Origin: Neptunomonas antarctica
Lineage (GTDB): Bacteria; Pseudomonadota; Gammaproteobacteria; Pseudomonadales; Balneatricaceae
DNA: 64,000 bases
Direction of reading: 5' to 3'
NCBI RefSeq assembly: GCF_001305295.1
Contig: NZ_LJSI01000050.1
Location: 62,001 to 126,000 of the forward strand
Numbering within the stretch: the first letter of the stretch is position 1; every line of letters starts with the position of its first letter. Positions 1-8,472 of the stretch are shown here, one piece after another. The notes under the pieces are model-generated. The model saw only the letters and a program-made list of their open reading frames with translations, ran no database searches and was not told the DNA's origin. The position numbers and the translations under genes are program-made.

Positions 1-1329
1 ATCATCTACACCATGGACCATGCCGAAGATAACTATGTGCTGGTGCATGATGACTTTTTAATTCTGGCTGAGCAGTTTGGTAAGAAAATTCCGAGTATCC
101 GTGGTTATGTACAGTTGACTGACACTGCCAGCGCAGCAGAAACAAGTTTAAACACATTGGGTGAGTATGAGGCGCTGCTGGCGAGTGCGTCTGATCAGTA
201 TGATTTCCCCGACTTTGATGAGAACTCGATAGCGACCACTTTTTATACCACCGGCACTACCGGCAACCCTAAGGGTGTTTACTTTTCGCACCGCCAGTTG
301 GTGTTGCATACCTTGAATATGGCGGCGACGCTGGGCTGTTATGAAGGCCAACCGTTATTACGCTCTAATGATGTGTATATGCCGATGACACCGATGTTTC
401 ATGTACATGCATGGGGCGTGCCTTATGTGGCGACTATGCTGGGCGTTAAGCAGGTATATCCCGGCCGTTATGAGCCTAACAAGCTTGTTGAGCTGTTTGC
501 CCGGGAGAAAGTCACATTCTCTCATGGTGTGCCAACTATATTACAAATGGTTCTGGACAGTGAAGCGGCTAAAACAACGGACTTGAGCGGTTGGAAAATG
601 CTGACCGGTGGTAGTGCGCCTACCTTGGGTATGGCTAAACATATGGCCGACCGCGGTATTCTTTTCTACACGGCTTACGGTATGTCTGAGACTTGTCCAT
701 TATTAACCGCAACCTATCTGCGTCATGATGAGCTTGCTAAGCCGATGTCAGATCAAATGGCTGAACGGATTAAAACAGGCGTACCTATCGCCATGGTAGA
801 TCTTAAGATTGTTGATGTTATGGGTAATGATGTGCCACATGATGGTGAGTCGATGGGCGAAGTGGTGGCGCGTGCTCCCTGGTTAACGCAAGGGTACTAT
901 AAAGAGCCAGAAAAAAGTGATGAGTTATGGGAAAACGGTTGGCTGCACACAGGGGATGTCGCGTCTATCTCACCTGAGGGTACGTTAGAGATTAAAGACC
1001 GGATTAAAGATGTGATAAAAACCGGTGGCGAGTGGATATCCTCTTTAGAACTGGAAAACCTGATTAGCCAGAACGAGGCCGTCAATCAGGTGGCGGTGGT
1101 AGGTGTACCAGATGAGCGCTGGGGCGAACGTCCTTTTGCGATGATTGTTCCTGCAGAAGGGTACTCGATTGATGCGGCAGATATTAAGCAACATCTGCAA
1201 CATTATGTGGATAGCGGTCAGATTGCTAAATGGGCTATTCCTGAACGCATCAGCATTGTGTCTGAGATACCTAAAACCAGTGTCGGCAAGATTAACAAAA
1301 AGCTGATTCGTGATCAGGTAGATGCTTAA
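1..1329 (+). CDS. Acyl-CoA synthetase (AMP-forming), 5' truncated by window edge
   Basis: C-terminal part (about 442 residues) of an AMP-dependent CoA ligase that activates a carboxylic acid, probably a medium or long fatty acid, through an acyl-adenylate. The frame is open to base 1 upstream of the first ATG (base 13) and the protein aligns from mid N-domain, so the true start lies outside. Family motifs are visible in order: the phosphate-binding loop TTGTTGNPKG, the YGMSET adenylate motif, GWLHTGDV with the conserved Asp, KDVIKTGGEW, and the near-terminal catalytic lysine region VGKINKK. The substrate cannot be fixed from sequence; the family is known to be promiscuous. A strong hairpin terminator follows, so it is transcriptionally separate from the B12 operon. 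Confidence 0.9.
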   Translation: MIYTMDHAEDNYVLVHDDFLILAEQFGKKIPSIRGYVQLTDTASAAETSLNTLGEYEALLASASDQYDFPDFDENSIATTFYTTGTTGNPKGVYFSHRQLVLHTLNMAATLGCYEGQPLLRSNDVYMPMTPMFHVHAWGVPYVATMLGVKQVYPGRYEPNKLVELFAREKVTFSHGVPTILQMVLDSEAAKTTDLSGWKMLTGGSAPTLGMAKHMADRGILFYTAYGMSETCPLLTATYLRHDELAKPMSDQMAERIKTGVPIAMVDLKIVDVMGNDVPHDGESMGEVVARAPWLTQGYYKEPEKSDELWENGWLHTGDVASISPEGTLEIKDRIKDVIKTGGEWISSLELENLISQNEAVNQVAVVGVPDERWGERPFAMIVPAEGYSIDAADIKQHLQHYVDSGQIAKWAIPERISIVSEIPKTSVGKINKKLIRDQVDA

Positions 1330-1374
1330 CTCCCCCTACTACTTGGTTGACCGACCAGGTTAGTAAACCATTCC

Positions 1375-1404
1375 ACAAGCGCGTTATACGCGCTTGTTTT
1401 ATTT
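1375..1404 (+). terminator. Rho-independent terminator after acyl-CoA synthetase
   Basis: A perfect 9-bp stem (ACAAGCGCG / CGCGCTTGT, loop ttata) runs straight into TTTTATTT. It lies 46 nt past the stop codon and insulates the ligase gene from the cobalamin riboswitch. Confidence 0.85.
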
Positions 1405-1454
1405 ATGACTATTGCGGTTGACCCTGTCGCTTCATCTCCCTAGAATGCACCCTG

Positions 1455-1690
1455 TTTTTGGTAGTCCTGAGTTACTACAGGATTTTAAACGGGAAGTTGG
1501 TGCGTACTGCTTTTTTAGCAAGCTTTTTTTAGCAGACTTTTTTTAGCAAGCAATGCCAACACTGCCCCCGCAACGGTAATCGAGTTAAAACATTACATAA
1601 GCCACTGTGTTTTACATGGGAAGGCGTAATGTTGGGATACCCATCCACTCGTAAGTCCGGAGACCGGCCCAAAACACGACAAGTCGGCAT
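1455..1690 (+). promoter_or_regulatory. Cobalamin (AdoCbl) riboswitch upstream of btuB
   Basis: Conserved aptamer blocks occur in the proper order: GGGAAGTTGGTGCG at about 1491, AATGCCAACACTGCCCCCGC at about 1551-1570 followed by AACGGTAA, the B12-box core GCCACTG at 1601, GGGAAGGCG at about 1618, and the closing GTCCGGAGACCGGCC at about 1656-1670. In the family, ligand binding represses translation or transcription of B12 uptake and synthesis genes. It sits about 160 nt ahead of btuB and, given the tight gene spacing, probably governs the whole operon to cobS. The variable loop near 1509-1549 contains a triplicated T-rich unit. Outer limits are approximate. Confidence 0.92.
1509..1549 (+). 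repeat. Three T-rich 13-15 nt tandem units inside the riboswitch loop
   Basis: Three near-identical units (gcttttttagcaa, gctttttttagca, gactttttttagcaa) lie back to back in the peripheral part of the cobalamin riboswitch, between conserved blocks. They probably extend a length-tolerant loop. Confidence 0.75.
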
Positions 1691-1850
1691 AGCGGAGGGC
1701 TAATGCAACGGCAGCACATTCCTGTAGTTTCTGTTCTGGCCCTTCGGCTGGTTCATGCTTTGCGGTTGTCGTGTTTCTGTTCATTCCTGTTCGTTTGTGC
1801 CGTTAATTTAATTGACGTGCGGCGGGCGCGTACAGGAAACAATCTGACTC

Positions 1851-3692
1851 ATGAAAAAACTATCCAGCTCCGTTTTAGTAACGGCGTGTTGCTATACCTC
1901 TTTGGTTGCGGCTCAGCAATCTAGCCTTTTCAGTACCGATTCAACTACTATTTCCACTAGCCATCTCAATGAGATACTCGTCACAGCTTCACGTACAGCT
2001 CAGTCTGTTGATGAAACACTGGCGTCGGTCACATTAATCACGCGTAAAGATATCGAACGTTCACAAGCCATTACTGTCGCTGAAATTTTACAGAAAACAC
2101 CGGGTGTGATGATCACTAACAGTGGTGGTATCGGTAAAGCGAGTAGCATTTATCTGCGCGGAACATCGACTAAAGATCTGTTGATACTGATTGATGGCAT
2201 CCGTGTGGGCTCGGCGACATTAGGGCAGGTCAGTGTTGAGGACCTTAATCTCAGCCAGGTCGAGCGTATTGAGATTGTACGCGGGCCTCGTTCTTCATTA
2301 TATGGATCAGATGCGGCCGGTGGTGTCATTCAGATCTTTACGCGCCGTGGCACGGGTAAATTGACGCCGTCATTTACTGTGTCTGCTGGCTCAGACGGTA
2401 CTTCGTCAGTTGAGGTGGGTGTTAATGGTGGTGATGAGAGCCGTTGGTACAATGTCTCGGCCTCCGGTCTGACAACCGACGGTTTTGATGCAAAAACCAG
2501 CGGTGATAGCGATGATGATGGTTATCATAATCAAGGATTGCAGTTAAAATTGGGGCAGCGCTTTGACGGTGGCCATGAGGTTGAAGGCTTTTTCTCGGTG
2601 ACGGATTCTGAGAATGAATACGATGGCTTTACGGACAGAGGTGATACCCGGACACAAGTGTTGGGTGCCCGTAGTACGCTTGAGATCGCTGAAGCCTGGC
2701 GCATAAACCTGTCTGCCGGGCGTAGCTCGAATCAATCTAAAACTTTCTCTGGCAATACTTTTAACAGCCGTTATGAAACCACACGTGATTCTTTCAGCGT
2801 TCAGAATGATCTGTTAATAGGAGATGATAATCAGCTTGTGTTTGGTGTGGATTATCTCAACGATCAGATCGAATCCAGCAAAATTTATGCTGAAACCGAG
2901 CGTGATAACTGGGCGGGCTTTGCTCAATATCAGTTAACACTGGGTCAGTCGGATCTGCAATTCAGTGCGCGTGTCGATGATAATGAACAGTTTGGTTCGT
3001 ACACCACCGGTGGGATTGCCTGGGGTATGCCACTGACTGATAATCTCGATATGGTTGTTTCATACGGCACGGCCTTTAAAGCCCCTTCTTTTAATGATTT
3101 GTATTACCCGAATAGCGGTAATGCTGCACTGGTGCCGGAAGAATCTGATACCTACGAGCTTAGCCTGCGAGGTAATGTTCAAGGTATTAACTGGCAAACT
3201 TCGCTGTATCAAACCACATTTGAAAACATGATTGCCTGGGCACCCGATAGCAGTGGCGACTGGGCTCCGAGCAATATCAATGAAGCGCGTATTCGTGGTT
3301 TAGAATTAAGTGCTGATTATCAATGGCAGCAATGGCTGCTGAGTGGAAACGTATCCTTTATCGACCCGGAAAACCGTTCAGGGGCTAATAAAGGTAATCG
3401 CTTACAACGTCGTGCCGACAAAATCGCGAATATCAGTGTGGATCGTGACTTTGGCGCGCTTTCTTTAGGTACAACACTGCATGCTGAAAGCCGTCGCTAT
3501 ACCAGTGATAGCAACACCAGTTTTCTTGCAGGATTCGGAACGGTCGATTTACGCGCCTCTTATCAGATCGCACCTGTCTGGCAGGTAAGAGCGAAGCTCA
3601 GCAATCTGTTAGATAAAGAATATCAAACGGTGAGTGGTTACAACCAGTCGGGTTCGACGGCGTTGCTTACCCTGGCTTATCAGCCGCAATAG
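1851..3692 (+). CDS. btuB: TonB-dependent outer-membrane vitamin B12 receptor
   Basis: 613-residue TonB-dependent receptor, essentially the length of E. coli BtuB (614). It starts with a signal peptide (MKKLSSSVLVTACC..., cleavage near LVAAQ), then a TonB-box-like segment (NEILVTAS) near residue 40, a plug domain with VRGPRSSLYGSDAAGGVIQI, and a long beta-barrel. It imports cobalamin or cobinamide across the outer membrane using TonB energy. The cobalamin riboswitch just upstream and the downstream cob genes support B12 specificity over siderophores. The start is chosen for the signal peptide and an upstream AGGAAA. It is the first gene of the operon. Confidence 0.93.
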   Translation: MKKLSSSVLVTACCYTSLVAAQQSSLFSTDSTTISTSHLNEILVTASRTAQSVDETLASVTLITRKDIERSQAITVAEILQKTPGVMITNSGGIGKASSIYLRGTSTKDLLILIDGIRVGSATLGQVSVEDLNLSQVERIEIVRGPRSSLYGSDAAGGVIQIFTRRGTGKLTPSFTVSAGSDGTSSVEVGVNGGDESRWYNVSASGLTTDGFDAKTSGDSDDDGYHNQGLQLKLGQRFDGGHEVEGFFSVTDSENEYDGFTDRGDTRTQVLGARSTLEIAEAWRINLSAGRSSNQSKTFSGNTFNSRYETTRDSFSVQNDLLIGDDNQLVFGVDYLNDQIESSKIYAETERDNWAGFAQYQLTLGQSDLQFSARVDDNEQFGSYTTGGIAWGMPLTDNLDMVVSYGTAFKAPSFNDLYYPNSGNAALVPEESDTYELSLRGNVQGINWQTSLYQTTFENMIAWAPDSSGDWAPSNINEARIRGLELSADYQWQQWLLSGNVSFIDPENRSGANKGNRLQRRADKIANISVDRDFGALSLGTTLHAESRRYTSDSNTSFLAGFGTVDLRASYQIAPVWQVRAKLSNLLDKEYQTVSGYNQSGSTALLTLAYQPQ

Positions 3693-3700
3693 CGCTTTCC

Positions 3701-3739
3701 TAAGGCATTTTTATAAATACTTCTTTTAAAAAATGCTTA
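3701..3739 (+). terminator. Possible attenuating hairpin after btuB
   Basis: TAAGGCATTTTT pairs with AAAAATGCTTA (one bulged G, A/T-rich loop). There is no clear T-tract downstream on the plus strand, so at most a weak terminator or mRNA processing/stability hairpin between btuB and the next gene. Confidence 0.3.
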
Positions 3740-3764
3740 TCCACACTATTAAGAGATATCTGCC

Positions 3765-4343
3765 ATGATAAATATTCAACCGCGCTCACAACTGATGATC
3801 GGTGCCTTTTTAATTCTGCTGATGGCGGTCACCCGTGGTCATCATTTCGCCTCCATTGATCATCTGCCGAGTGCATCCTGGGCGATATTTTTTCTGGCAG
3901 GTGTTTACCTTAAGCCTTTGTGGTCTTTTCCATTGCTTATTCTGGAAGCCTTCCTGCTTGATTTTGCGGCGATTACTTTTGGCGGTGTGAGTTCGTTCTG
4001 CGTAACACCCACTTACGTTATGTTGATTCCTGCTTATGCTTCACTTTGGGCGATAGGTCGTTGGTATGCGGTGCTCCATTGTGAGCAATGGAAGAGTCTG
4101 CCAACGCTGTTGAGTAGTCTGGTGTTGGGTACCTTCGTTTGCCAGCTTATATCCAGTGGCAGTTTTTACTTTTATTCTGGCCGATATACAGATCCTACTA
4201 TGGTAGAGCTGCTTAACCGTTTAATTAAATACACTCCGCCTCGGCTGGAAGCGGTGTTCTTCTATGTCGGCTGCGCCGTTGCTGTGCATCTGTTTTTGGC
4301 ATGGTTTAAACGTACTCGTCATTCCGGAGCCGAAACACTATGA
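3765..4343 (+). CDS. B12-operon inner-membrane protein, possible cobalamin/precursor transport component
   Basis: 192 residues with about five hydrophobic segments (MIGAFLILLMAV, WAIFFLAGVYL, FPLLILEAFLLDF, VMLIPAYASLWAIG, LLSSLVLGTFVCQLI, AVFFYVGCAVAVHLF), so an integral inner-membrane protein. I do not recognise a catalytic motif. Size and topology resemble S-components of ECF vitamin transporters and other small membrane proteins often found in riboswitch-controlled B12 loci; that is analogy only. It lies 72 nt after btuB and its stop overlaps the cobO start by 4 bp (ATGA), so it is cotranslated with B12 genes. Likely role: moving cobalamin or a precursor across the inner membrane. Confidence 0.6.
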   Translation: MINIQPRSQLMIGAFLILLMAVTRGHHFASIDHLPSASWAIFFLAGVYLKPLWSFPLLILEAFLLDFAAITFGGVSSFCVTPTYVMLIPAYASLWAIGRWYAVLHCEQWKSLPTLLSSLVLGTFVCQLISSGSFYFYSGRYTDPTMVELLNRLIKYTPPRLEAVFFYVGCAVAVHLFLAWFKRTRHSGAETL

Positions 4344-4996
4344 GTGATACCGGGCCTTTAGATGTGAAATCAGATACACCCATCAAAGATGTATCAGAAA
4401 AGCAGCGTGAAGCGCGTTATCTGGCACGCATGAAGCGCAAAAAAGAGGTAATCGATGAGTCGATCGCACGCGCCGATAATGACCGTGGGGTGTGTCTGGT
4501 GTTAACCGGTAACGGCAAGGGCAAGAGCAGTTCTGCCTTTGGTATGGTGGCAAGAGCGTTGGGCCACGGTATGCAGGCTGGTGTTGTACAGTTTATTAAA
4601 GGTGCTTTCAGTACCGGCGAAGAGGCATTTTTCAGACGTTTCCCTGAGGTACAGTATTTTGTGATGGGCGAAGGCTTTACCTGGGAAACACAAGATAAAG
4701 AACGTGATATAGCGGCAGCTACCAAAGCATGGGCTCAGTCGGAAGCCTTCTTAAATGATGAGAGTATCGGGCTGGTGGTACTGGACGAATTGAACATTGC
4801 GCTTAAGTACAAGTATGTTGATTTACAGGCGGTGATTAAAGCGGTTGAAAGCCGTCCTGTAGATCAGCATGTGGTGATTACGGGACGTGGCGCACCGCAA
4901 GCCTTGATTGATATTGCAGACACAGTGACAGAAATGCAGGTCGTAAAGCATGCATATCAGGCGGGTATTAAAGCGCAGAAAGGGGTTGAACTATGA
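4340..4996 (+). CDS. cobO: Cob(I)yrinic acid a,c-diamide adenosyltransferase
   Basis: 218-residue CobO/CobA/BtuR-type ATP:corrinoid adenosyltransferase. It forms the Co-C5'-adenosyl bond on corrinoids, needed for both synthesis and salvage. The N-terminal P-loop GNGKGKSSSAFG (residues about 55-66) is the variant Walker A typical of this family; VVQFIKG, LVVLDELNIALKY and VVITGRGAP are further signature blocks. A charged N-terminal extension (EKQREARYLARMKRKKE) matches the lid helix of the family. It overlaps both neighbours by 4 bp (ATGA). Confidence 0.95.
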   Translation: MSDTGPLDVKSDTPIKDVSEKQREARYLARMKRKKEVIDESIARADNDRGVCLVLTGNGKGKSSSAFGMVARALGHGMQAGVVQFIKGAFSTGEEAFFRRFPEVQYFVMGEGFTWETQDKERDIAAATKAWAQSEAFLNDESIGLVVLDELNIALKYKYVDLQAVIKAVESRPVDQHVVITGRGAPQALIDIADTVTEMQVVKHAYQAGIKAQKGVEL

Positions 4997-6354
4997 GTCG
5001 GGCTATGAGCCCGTCTTTACAGACGTCTGCGGCCAGGTGCCCTGCACTGTTTATTAGCGCGCCCGCATCGGGCCAAGGTAAAACGACAGTCACTGCAGCA
5101 TTGGCGCGTTTACATCGTCTGGCAGGGCGGCGAGTCATCGTTTTTAAAACCGGCCCCGACTTTCTCGATCCGATGATTCTGGAAGTAGCCTCAGGCGAGC
5201 CGGTCGATGCGCTGGATCTGTGGATGGTCGGCGAGCATCAGTGTCGTGCTTTATTGCATGCGGCGGCGATGCGTGCTGATCTGATTCTGATCGAAGGGGT
5301 AATGGGCTTGTTTGATGGCACGCCGTCGGGAGCCGATCTGGCACGCTTGTTTGGTGTGCCTGTATTGGCGGTGATTGATGGTTCGGCTATGGCGCAAACC
5401 TTTGCCGCCATAGCGCATGGGCTGGCAACATTTCAGGAATCTTTGCCGTTTTCAGGGGTGTTGGCGAACCGGATCGGCAGTGACCGGCATGCGGAAATTT
5501 TACGTGACAGCCTACCTGAATCGATTCATTGGTACGGTGCTATTAAGCGTTCTAAAGATGTTGAGCTGCCGAGCCGGCATTTAGGTCTGCTACAAAGTAG
5601 CGAAATAACCGATCTGGATGAACGCCTGAACAGGCTCGCGGAGATGATCTCTGCAACCGGGGCGAGCGAGCTGCCTACGGCCGTTACTTTTGTGGCGAAT
5701 GCTGGTGAGCAAAATACATCAGACGGAGCAGAAAGGTTATCGAACCCGCCTTCCCGACAGTTATCGGGTGTACGTATTGGTATCGCCAAAGACCAGGCTT
5801 TTTCGTTTATCTATCCTGCTAACCTGACACTGCTTAAACACTTGGGTGCGGAATTGGTATTCTTCTCACCGCTGCATGATAAGGCATTGCCGGACGTAGA
5901 GAGCGTATACCTACCCGGCGGATATCCCGAGCTGTTCGCGACAGAGTTAGCCGCTAACAGCCGTATGAAAGCGGCGATCCAGGCACATGTGGCTGCCAAC
6001 AAACCTCTAATCGCCGAGTGTGGGGGCATGCTGTATCTCAGCGAGTCCCTGACCGACCTTAACGGCAATACTCACGCTATGGTGGGAGTGCTGCGGGGAA
6101 AAGTGACTATGCAGTCCCGGCTTAAGGCGTTAGCCATGCAAAGTGTCGCTCTGCCAGAAGGGTCGTTACGTGGGCATACTTATCATCATTCCTGTTTCGA
6201 AACAGACGAGGTGGCAGACTATCTGGGCGTGTGCCCGAATTACGCACGTACCTCGGAGGCTGTGTATAGGAAAGGAAATTTATACGCCAGTTATATCCAT
6301 CATTATTTCCCCTCAGCAACGGACGCGTGTGTTGCTCTTTTTGATCCACAATGA
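4993..6354 (+). CDS. cobB: Cobyrinic acid a,c-diamide synthase
   Basis: 453 residues, CobB/CbiA family. It amidates the a and c carboxylates of (hydrogeno)cobyrinate using glutamine and ATP. The N-terminal dethiobiotin-synthetase-like ATPase carries ISAPASGQGKTTVTAAL and TGPDFLDP; the C-terminal class I-type glutamine amidotransferase has the nucleophile region LIAECGGMLYL and the late HHSCFE and ASYIHHYFPS histidines. Length fits the family. It overlaps cobO and cbiB by 4 bp each. CobB acts before adenosylation, so its presence hints that corrin-ring genes may exist elsewhere; none is in this window. Confidence 0.94.
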   Translation: MSRAMSPSLQTSAARCPALFISAPASGQGKTTVTAALARLHRLAGRRVIVFKTGPDFLDPMILEVASGEPVDALDLWMVGEHQCRALLHAAAMRADLILIEGVMGLFDGTPSGADLARLFGVPVLAVIDGSAMAQTFAAIAHGLATFQESLPFSGVLANRIGSDRHAEILRDSLPESIHWYGAIKRSKDVELPSRHLGLLQSSEITDLDERLNRLAEMISATGASELPTAVTFVANAGEQNTSDGAERLSNPPSRQLSGVRIGIAKDQAFSFIYPANLTLLKHLGAELVFFSPLHDKALPDVESVYLPGGYPELFATELAANSRMKAAIQAHVAANKPLIAECGGMLYLSESLTDLNGNTHAMVGVLRGKVTMQSRLKALAMQSVALPEGSLRGHTYHHSCFETDEVADYLGVCPNYARTSEAVYRKGNLYASYIHHYFPSATDACVALFDPQ

Positions 6355-7319
6355 TCAGTTCGGGCATTATTCTGGGTGTGGCAATCGATTGGCTGGTGGG
6401 GGAACCTAAACGCTGGCATCCCTTAGTCGGTTTTGGTCGCTTGGCTAACAGTATTGAAGAAAGAGTGAATGTTTGCAGTCCTGGCTTTCTATTTGCGCCG
6501 ACCGTATGGACAAGGCACGGGAAGCTTTGCGGAGTTGTGGCGGTGATGTTGCTTTGTTTACCCCTGCCTTTGGTGTTGTACTCTTTGTTTTCATCCAGTG
6601 ATTCATCAGCCGTTGTCGTTTACTTACTTAATGCCTTTGTTCTTTATCTGGCGATTGGGCATCGCAGCTTATGGGATCACATCCGGCCGATTACCGAGGC
6701 GCTGTTTCGACAAGACGATGAAAGTGCCCGGCATCATACGGCGATGATTGTCAGCCGTGATCCTGACGCGCTGAATATCGAAGTCTCTGCGATTGAGTCT
6801 GTTTTAGAAAACGGCAGTGATGCTATTTTCGGCGCGATTTTCTGGTTCGCTATTGCGGGTGGCGCGGGCGCTGTGTTCTATCGATTTGTGAATACACTGG
6901 ATGCCATGTGGGGTTATCGTACTGCGCGCTACCACCAATTTGGTTGGGCCGCTGCCAGGCTAGATGACGCACTAAACTATATACCCGCACGTTTAACCGC
7001 CCTGACTTATGCCCTGTTGTCGGATTGTGCTAACGCACTCAGGTGTTGGAAAGAGCAGGCATCAGCGCATGCCAGCCCTAATGGCGGGCCTGTGATTGCT
7101 GCCGGCGCGGGTGGCTTGGGCATACTACTGGGAGGCCCAACGCGTTATCACGGTATTTGGCATGACAAGCCAGTATTAGGCCGAGGGCGGCCGCCTACAG
7201 CTGTTGATATACAACGCGCTATGCGGTTGGTATCACACAGCTTAATGCTGTGGATGGGTTTGATCATCAGTGCAGAAATTATATGGTTTTTCTTCATTAA
7301 TGATGGAAGCGTCAAATGA
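6351..7319 (+). CDS. cbiB: Adenosylcobinamide-phosphate synthase (membrane)
   Basis: 322-residue CbiB/CobD protein that joins adenosylcobyric acid to aminopropanol (phosphate), giving cobinamide (phosphate). The N-terminus has the family block DWLVGEPKRWHPLVGFGRLA; the central segment with SRDPDALNIEVSAIESVLEN and the C-terminal GGPTRYHG and RPPTAVDIQRAMRLV are also characteristic. Several transmembrane helices place it in the inner membrane. It overlaps cobB (ATGA) and the downstream decarboxylase gene by 4 bp. In the Pseudomonas gene order bluB sits just before this gene; here there is no room for it. Confidence 0.93.
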   Translation: MISSGIILGVAIDWLVGEPKRWHPLVGFGRLANSIEERVNVCSPGFLFAPTVWTRHGKLCGVVAVMLLCLPLPLVLYSLFSSSDSSAVVVYLLNAFVLYLAIGHRSLWDHIRPITEALFRQDDESARHHTAMIVSRDPDALNIEVSAIESVLENGSDAIFGAIFWFAIAGGAGAVFYRFVNTLDAMWGYRTARYHQFGWAAARLDDALNYIPARLTALTYALLSDCANALRCWKEQASAHASPNGGPVIAAGAGGLGILLGGPTRYHGIWHDKPVLGRGRPPTAVDIQRAMRLVSHSLMLWMGLIISAEIIWFFFINDGSVK

Positions 7320-8437
7320 GTGATGTAAAAGCTTTTGAGAGCACTAGCCCTCCTTTTCATGGGGGGCGCTTACATCACGCCGCCCAGCAGTACGATATTC
7401 CTGTTGATGATTGGATTGACCTCTCAACCGGCATCAATCCACATAGCTATCCATTACCGGCAGTACCACAAAACGTGTGGCAGAAGTTGCCTGATGAAGG
7501 TGATCATTTACTCAGCATAGCGGCTACTTACTATGGTGCTTCGGATTTGCTGGCGGTGGCCGGTAGCCAGGCCGCTATCGAACAACTACCGGGATTAAGA
7601 GCCGCTATAAAACCGGGCAGTCGCGTCGCTATTCTATCACCGGCCTATGCTGAATATGCTTATCATTGGCAGCGGCACGGGCATGAAGTTGAAGAGCTAA
7701 CCGCTGCTGAGATAGAAGCACAGCTAAACACAGAGTTAGACGCTCAGCTGCAAGAGCCGTTGCCATATTTGGATGTGGTCATAGTCATACGCCCGAATAA
7801 TCCGACTACCGAGTTTTTAAGCCACACACGTTTACAGCGCTGGTTGGCATTATTGCAACAAAACAATGGCTGGCTGATTATCGATGAGGCGTTTATCGAT
7901 GCGCTGCCGGATAATCAAGCCCAATCGATGATCACTAAAGTTCCGCTTTGTGGGCTTATTGTGCTGCGCTCGGTCGGTAAATTTTTTGGTTTGGCGGGTA
8001 TTCGTTTGGGGTTTGTCTGGGCTGAATCTGCACTATTGGCAGCGTTAGCAGCAAGGCTGGGTACCTGGTCTGTTTCCAGTGTTACCCGTTGGGCGGGGGG
8101 AATAGCTCTACAGGATGGGCATTGGCAGGTGCAGATACGCCAACGCCTGACACATGATAGCCATCGTCTTTCGGGATTATTAGCGCAGTATGGTTTGTCC
8201 TGTGTATCCACGCCGCTCTTTAGCAGTATTTTCTTTAGCCCAATTAATAATACTCACATCGCTAATACGAAATATATAGATCAACGTAATGTGCCGGCGG
8301 GCGTTTATCGGCACTTATCTGAGCGGGGCATTCTTATTCGTTATTTTGAACAGTTACCCGCATTGCGTTTCGGGCTGCCCGGCAATGAAATGGCATGGCA
8401 GCGGCTCGAAAAAGCGCTAAGTGAGCTTAAGCAGTGA
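7316..8437 (+). CDS. cobC: L-threonine-O-3-phosphate decarboxylase (PLP)
   Basis: 373 residues, class I/II aminotransferase fold. It makes (R)-1-amino-2-propanol phosphate, the linker attached by CbiB. N-terminal FHGGRLHHAA and DLSTGINPHSYPLP are typical of the family; the PLP-binding lysine is Lys222 in LRSVGKFFGLAGIRLGF, with RPNNPT and IDEAFID earlier. cobC is the Pseudomonas symbol; the enterobacterial name is cobD. Its 3' end lies in a 26-nt imperfect tandem duplication that also carries the cobQ start. Confidence 0.92.
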   Translation: MSDVKAFESTSPPFHGGRLHHAAQQYDIPVDDWIDLSTGINPHSYPLPAVPQNVWQKLPDEGDHLLSIAATYYGASDLLAVAGSQAAIEQLPGLRAAIKPGSRVAILSPAYAEYAYHWQRHGHEVEELTAAEIEAQLNTELDAQLQEPLPYLDVVIVIRPNNPTTEFLSHTRLQRWLALLQQNNGWLIIDEAFIDALPDNQAQSMITKVPLCGLIVLRSVGKFFGLAGIRLGFVWAESALLAALAARLGTWSVSSVTRWAGGIALQDGHWQVQIRQRLTHDSHRLSGLLAQYGLSCVSTPLFSSIFFSPINNTHIANTKYIDQRNVPAGVYRHLSERGILIRYFEQLPALRFGLPGNEMAWQRLEKALSELKQ

Positions 8438-8472
8438 AAGATACAGGTGAGCTTAAAAGATGAAAAGTACAG
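8421..8472 (+). repeat. Two 26-nt imperfect tandem copies across the cobC stop / cobQ start
   Basis: Copy 1 is 8421-8446 and copy 2 is 8447-8472; both begin GTGAGCTTAA and end TACAG, and 20 of 26 bases agree. Copy 1 holds the cobC stop and copy 2 holds the cobQ ATG. The junction between copies forms AGGTGA, ten bases before the ATG, which serves as the cobQ ribosome-binding site. Confidence 0.85.
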
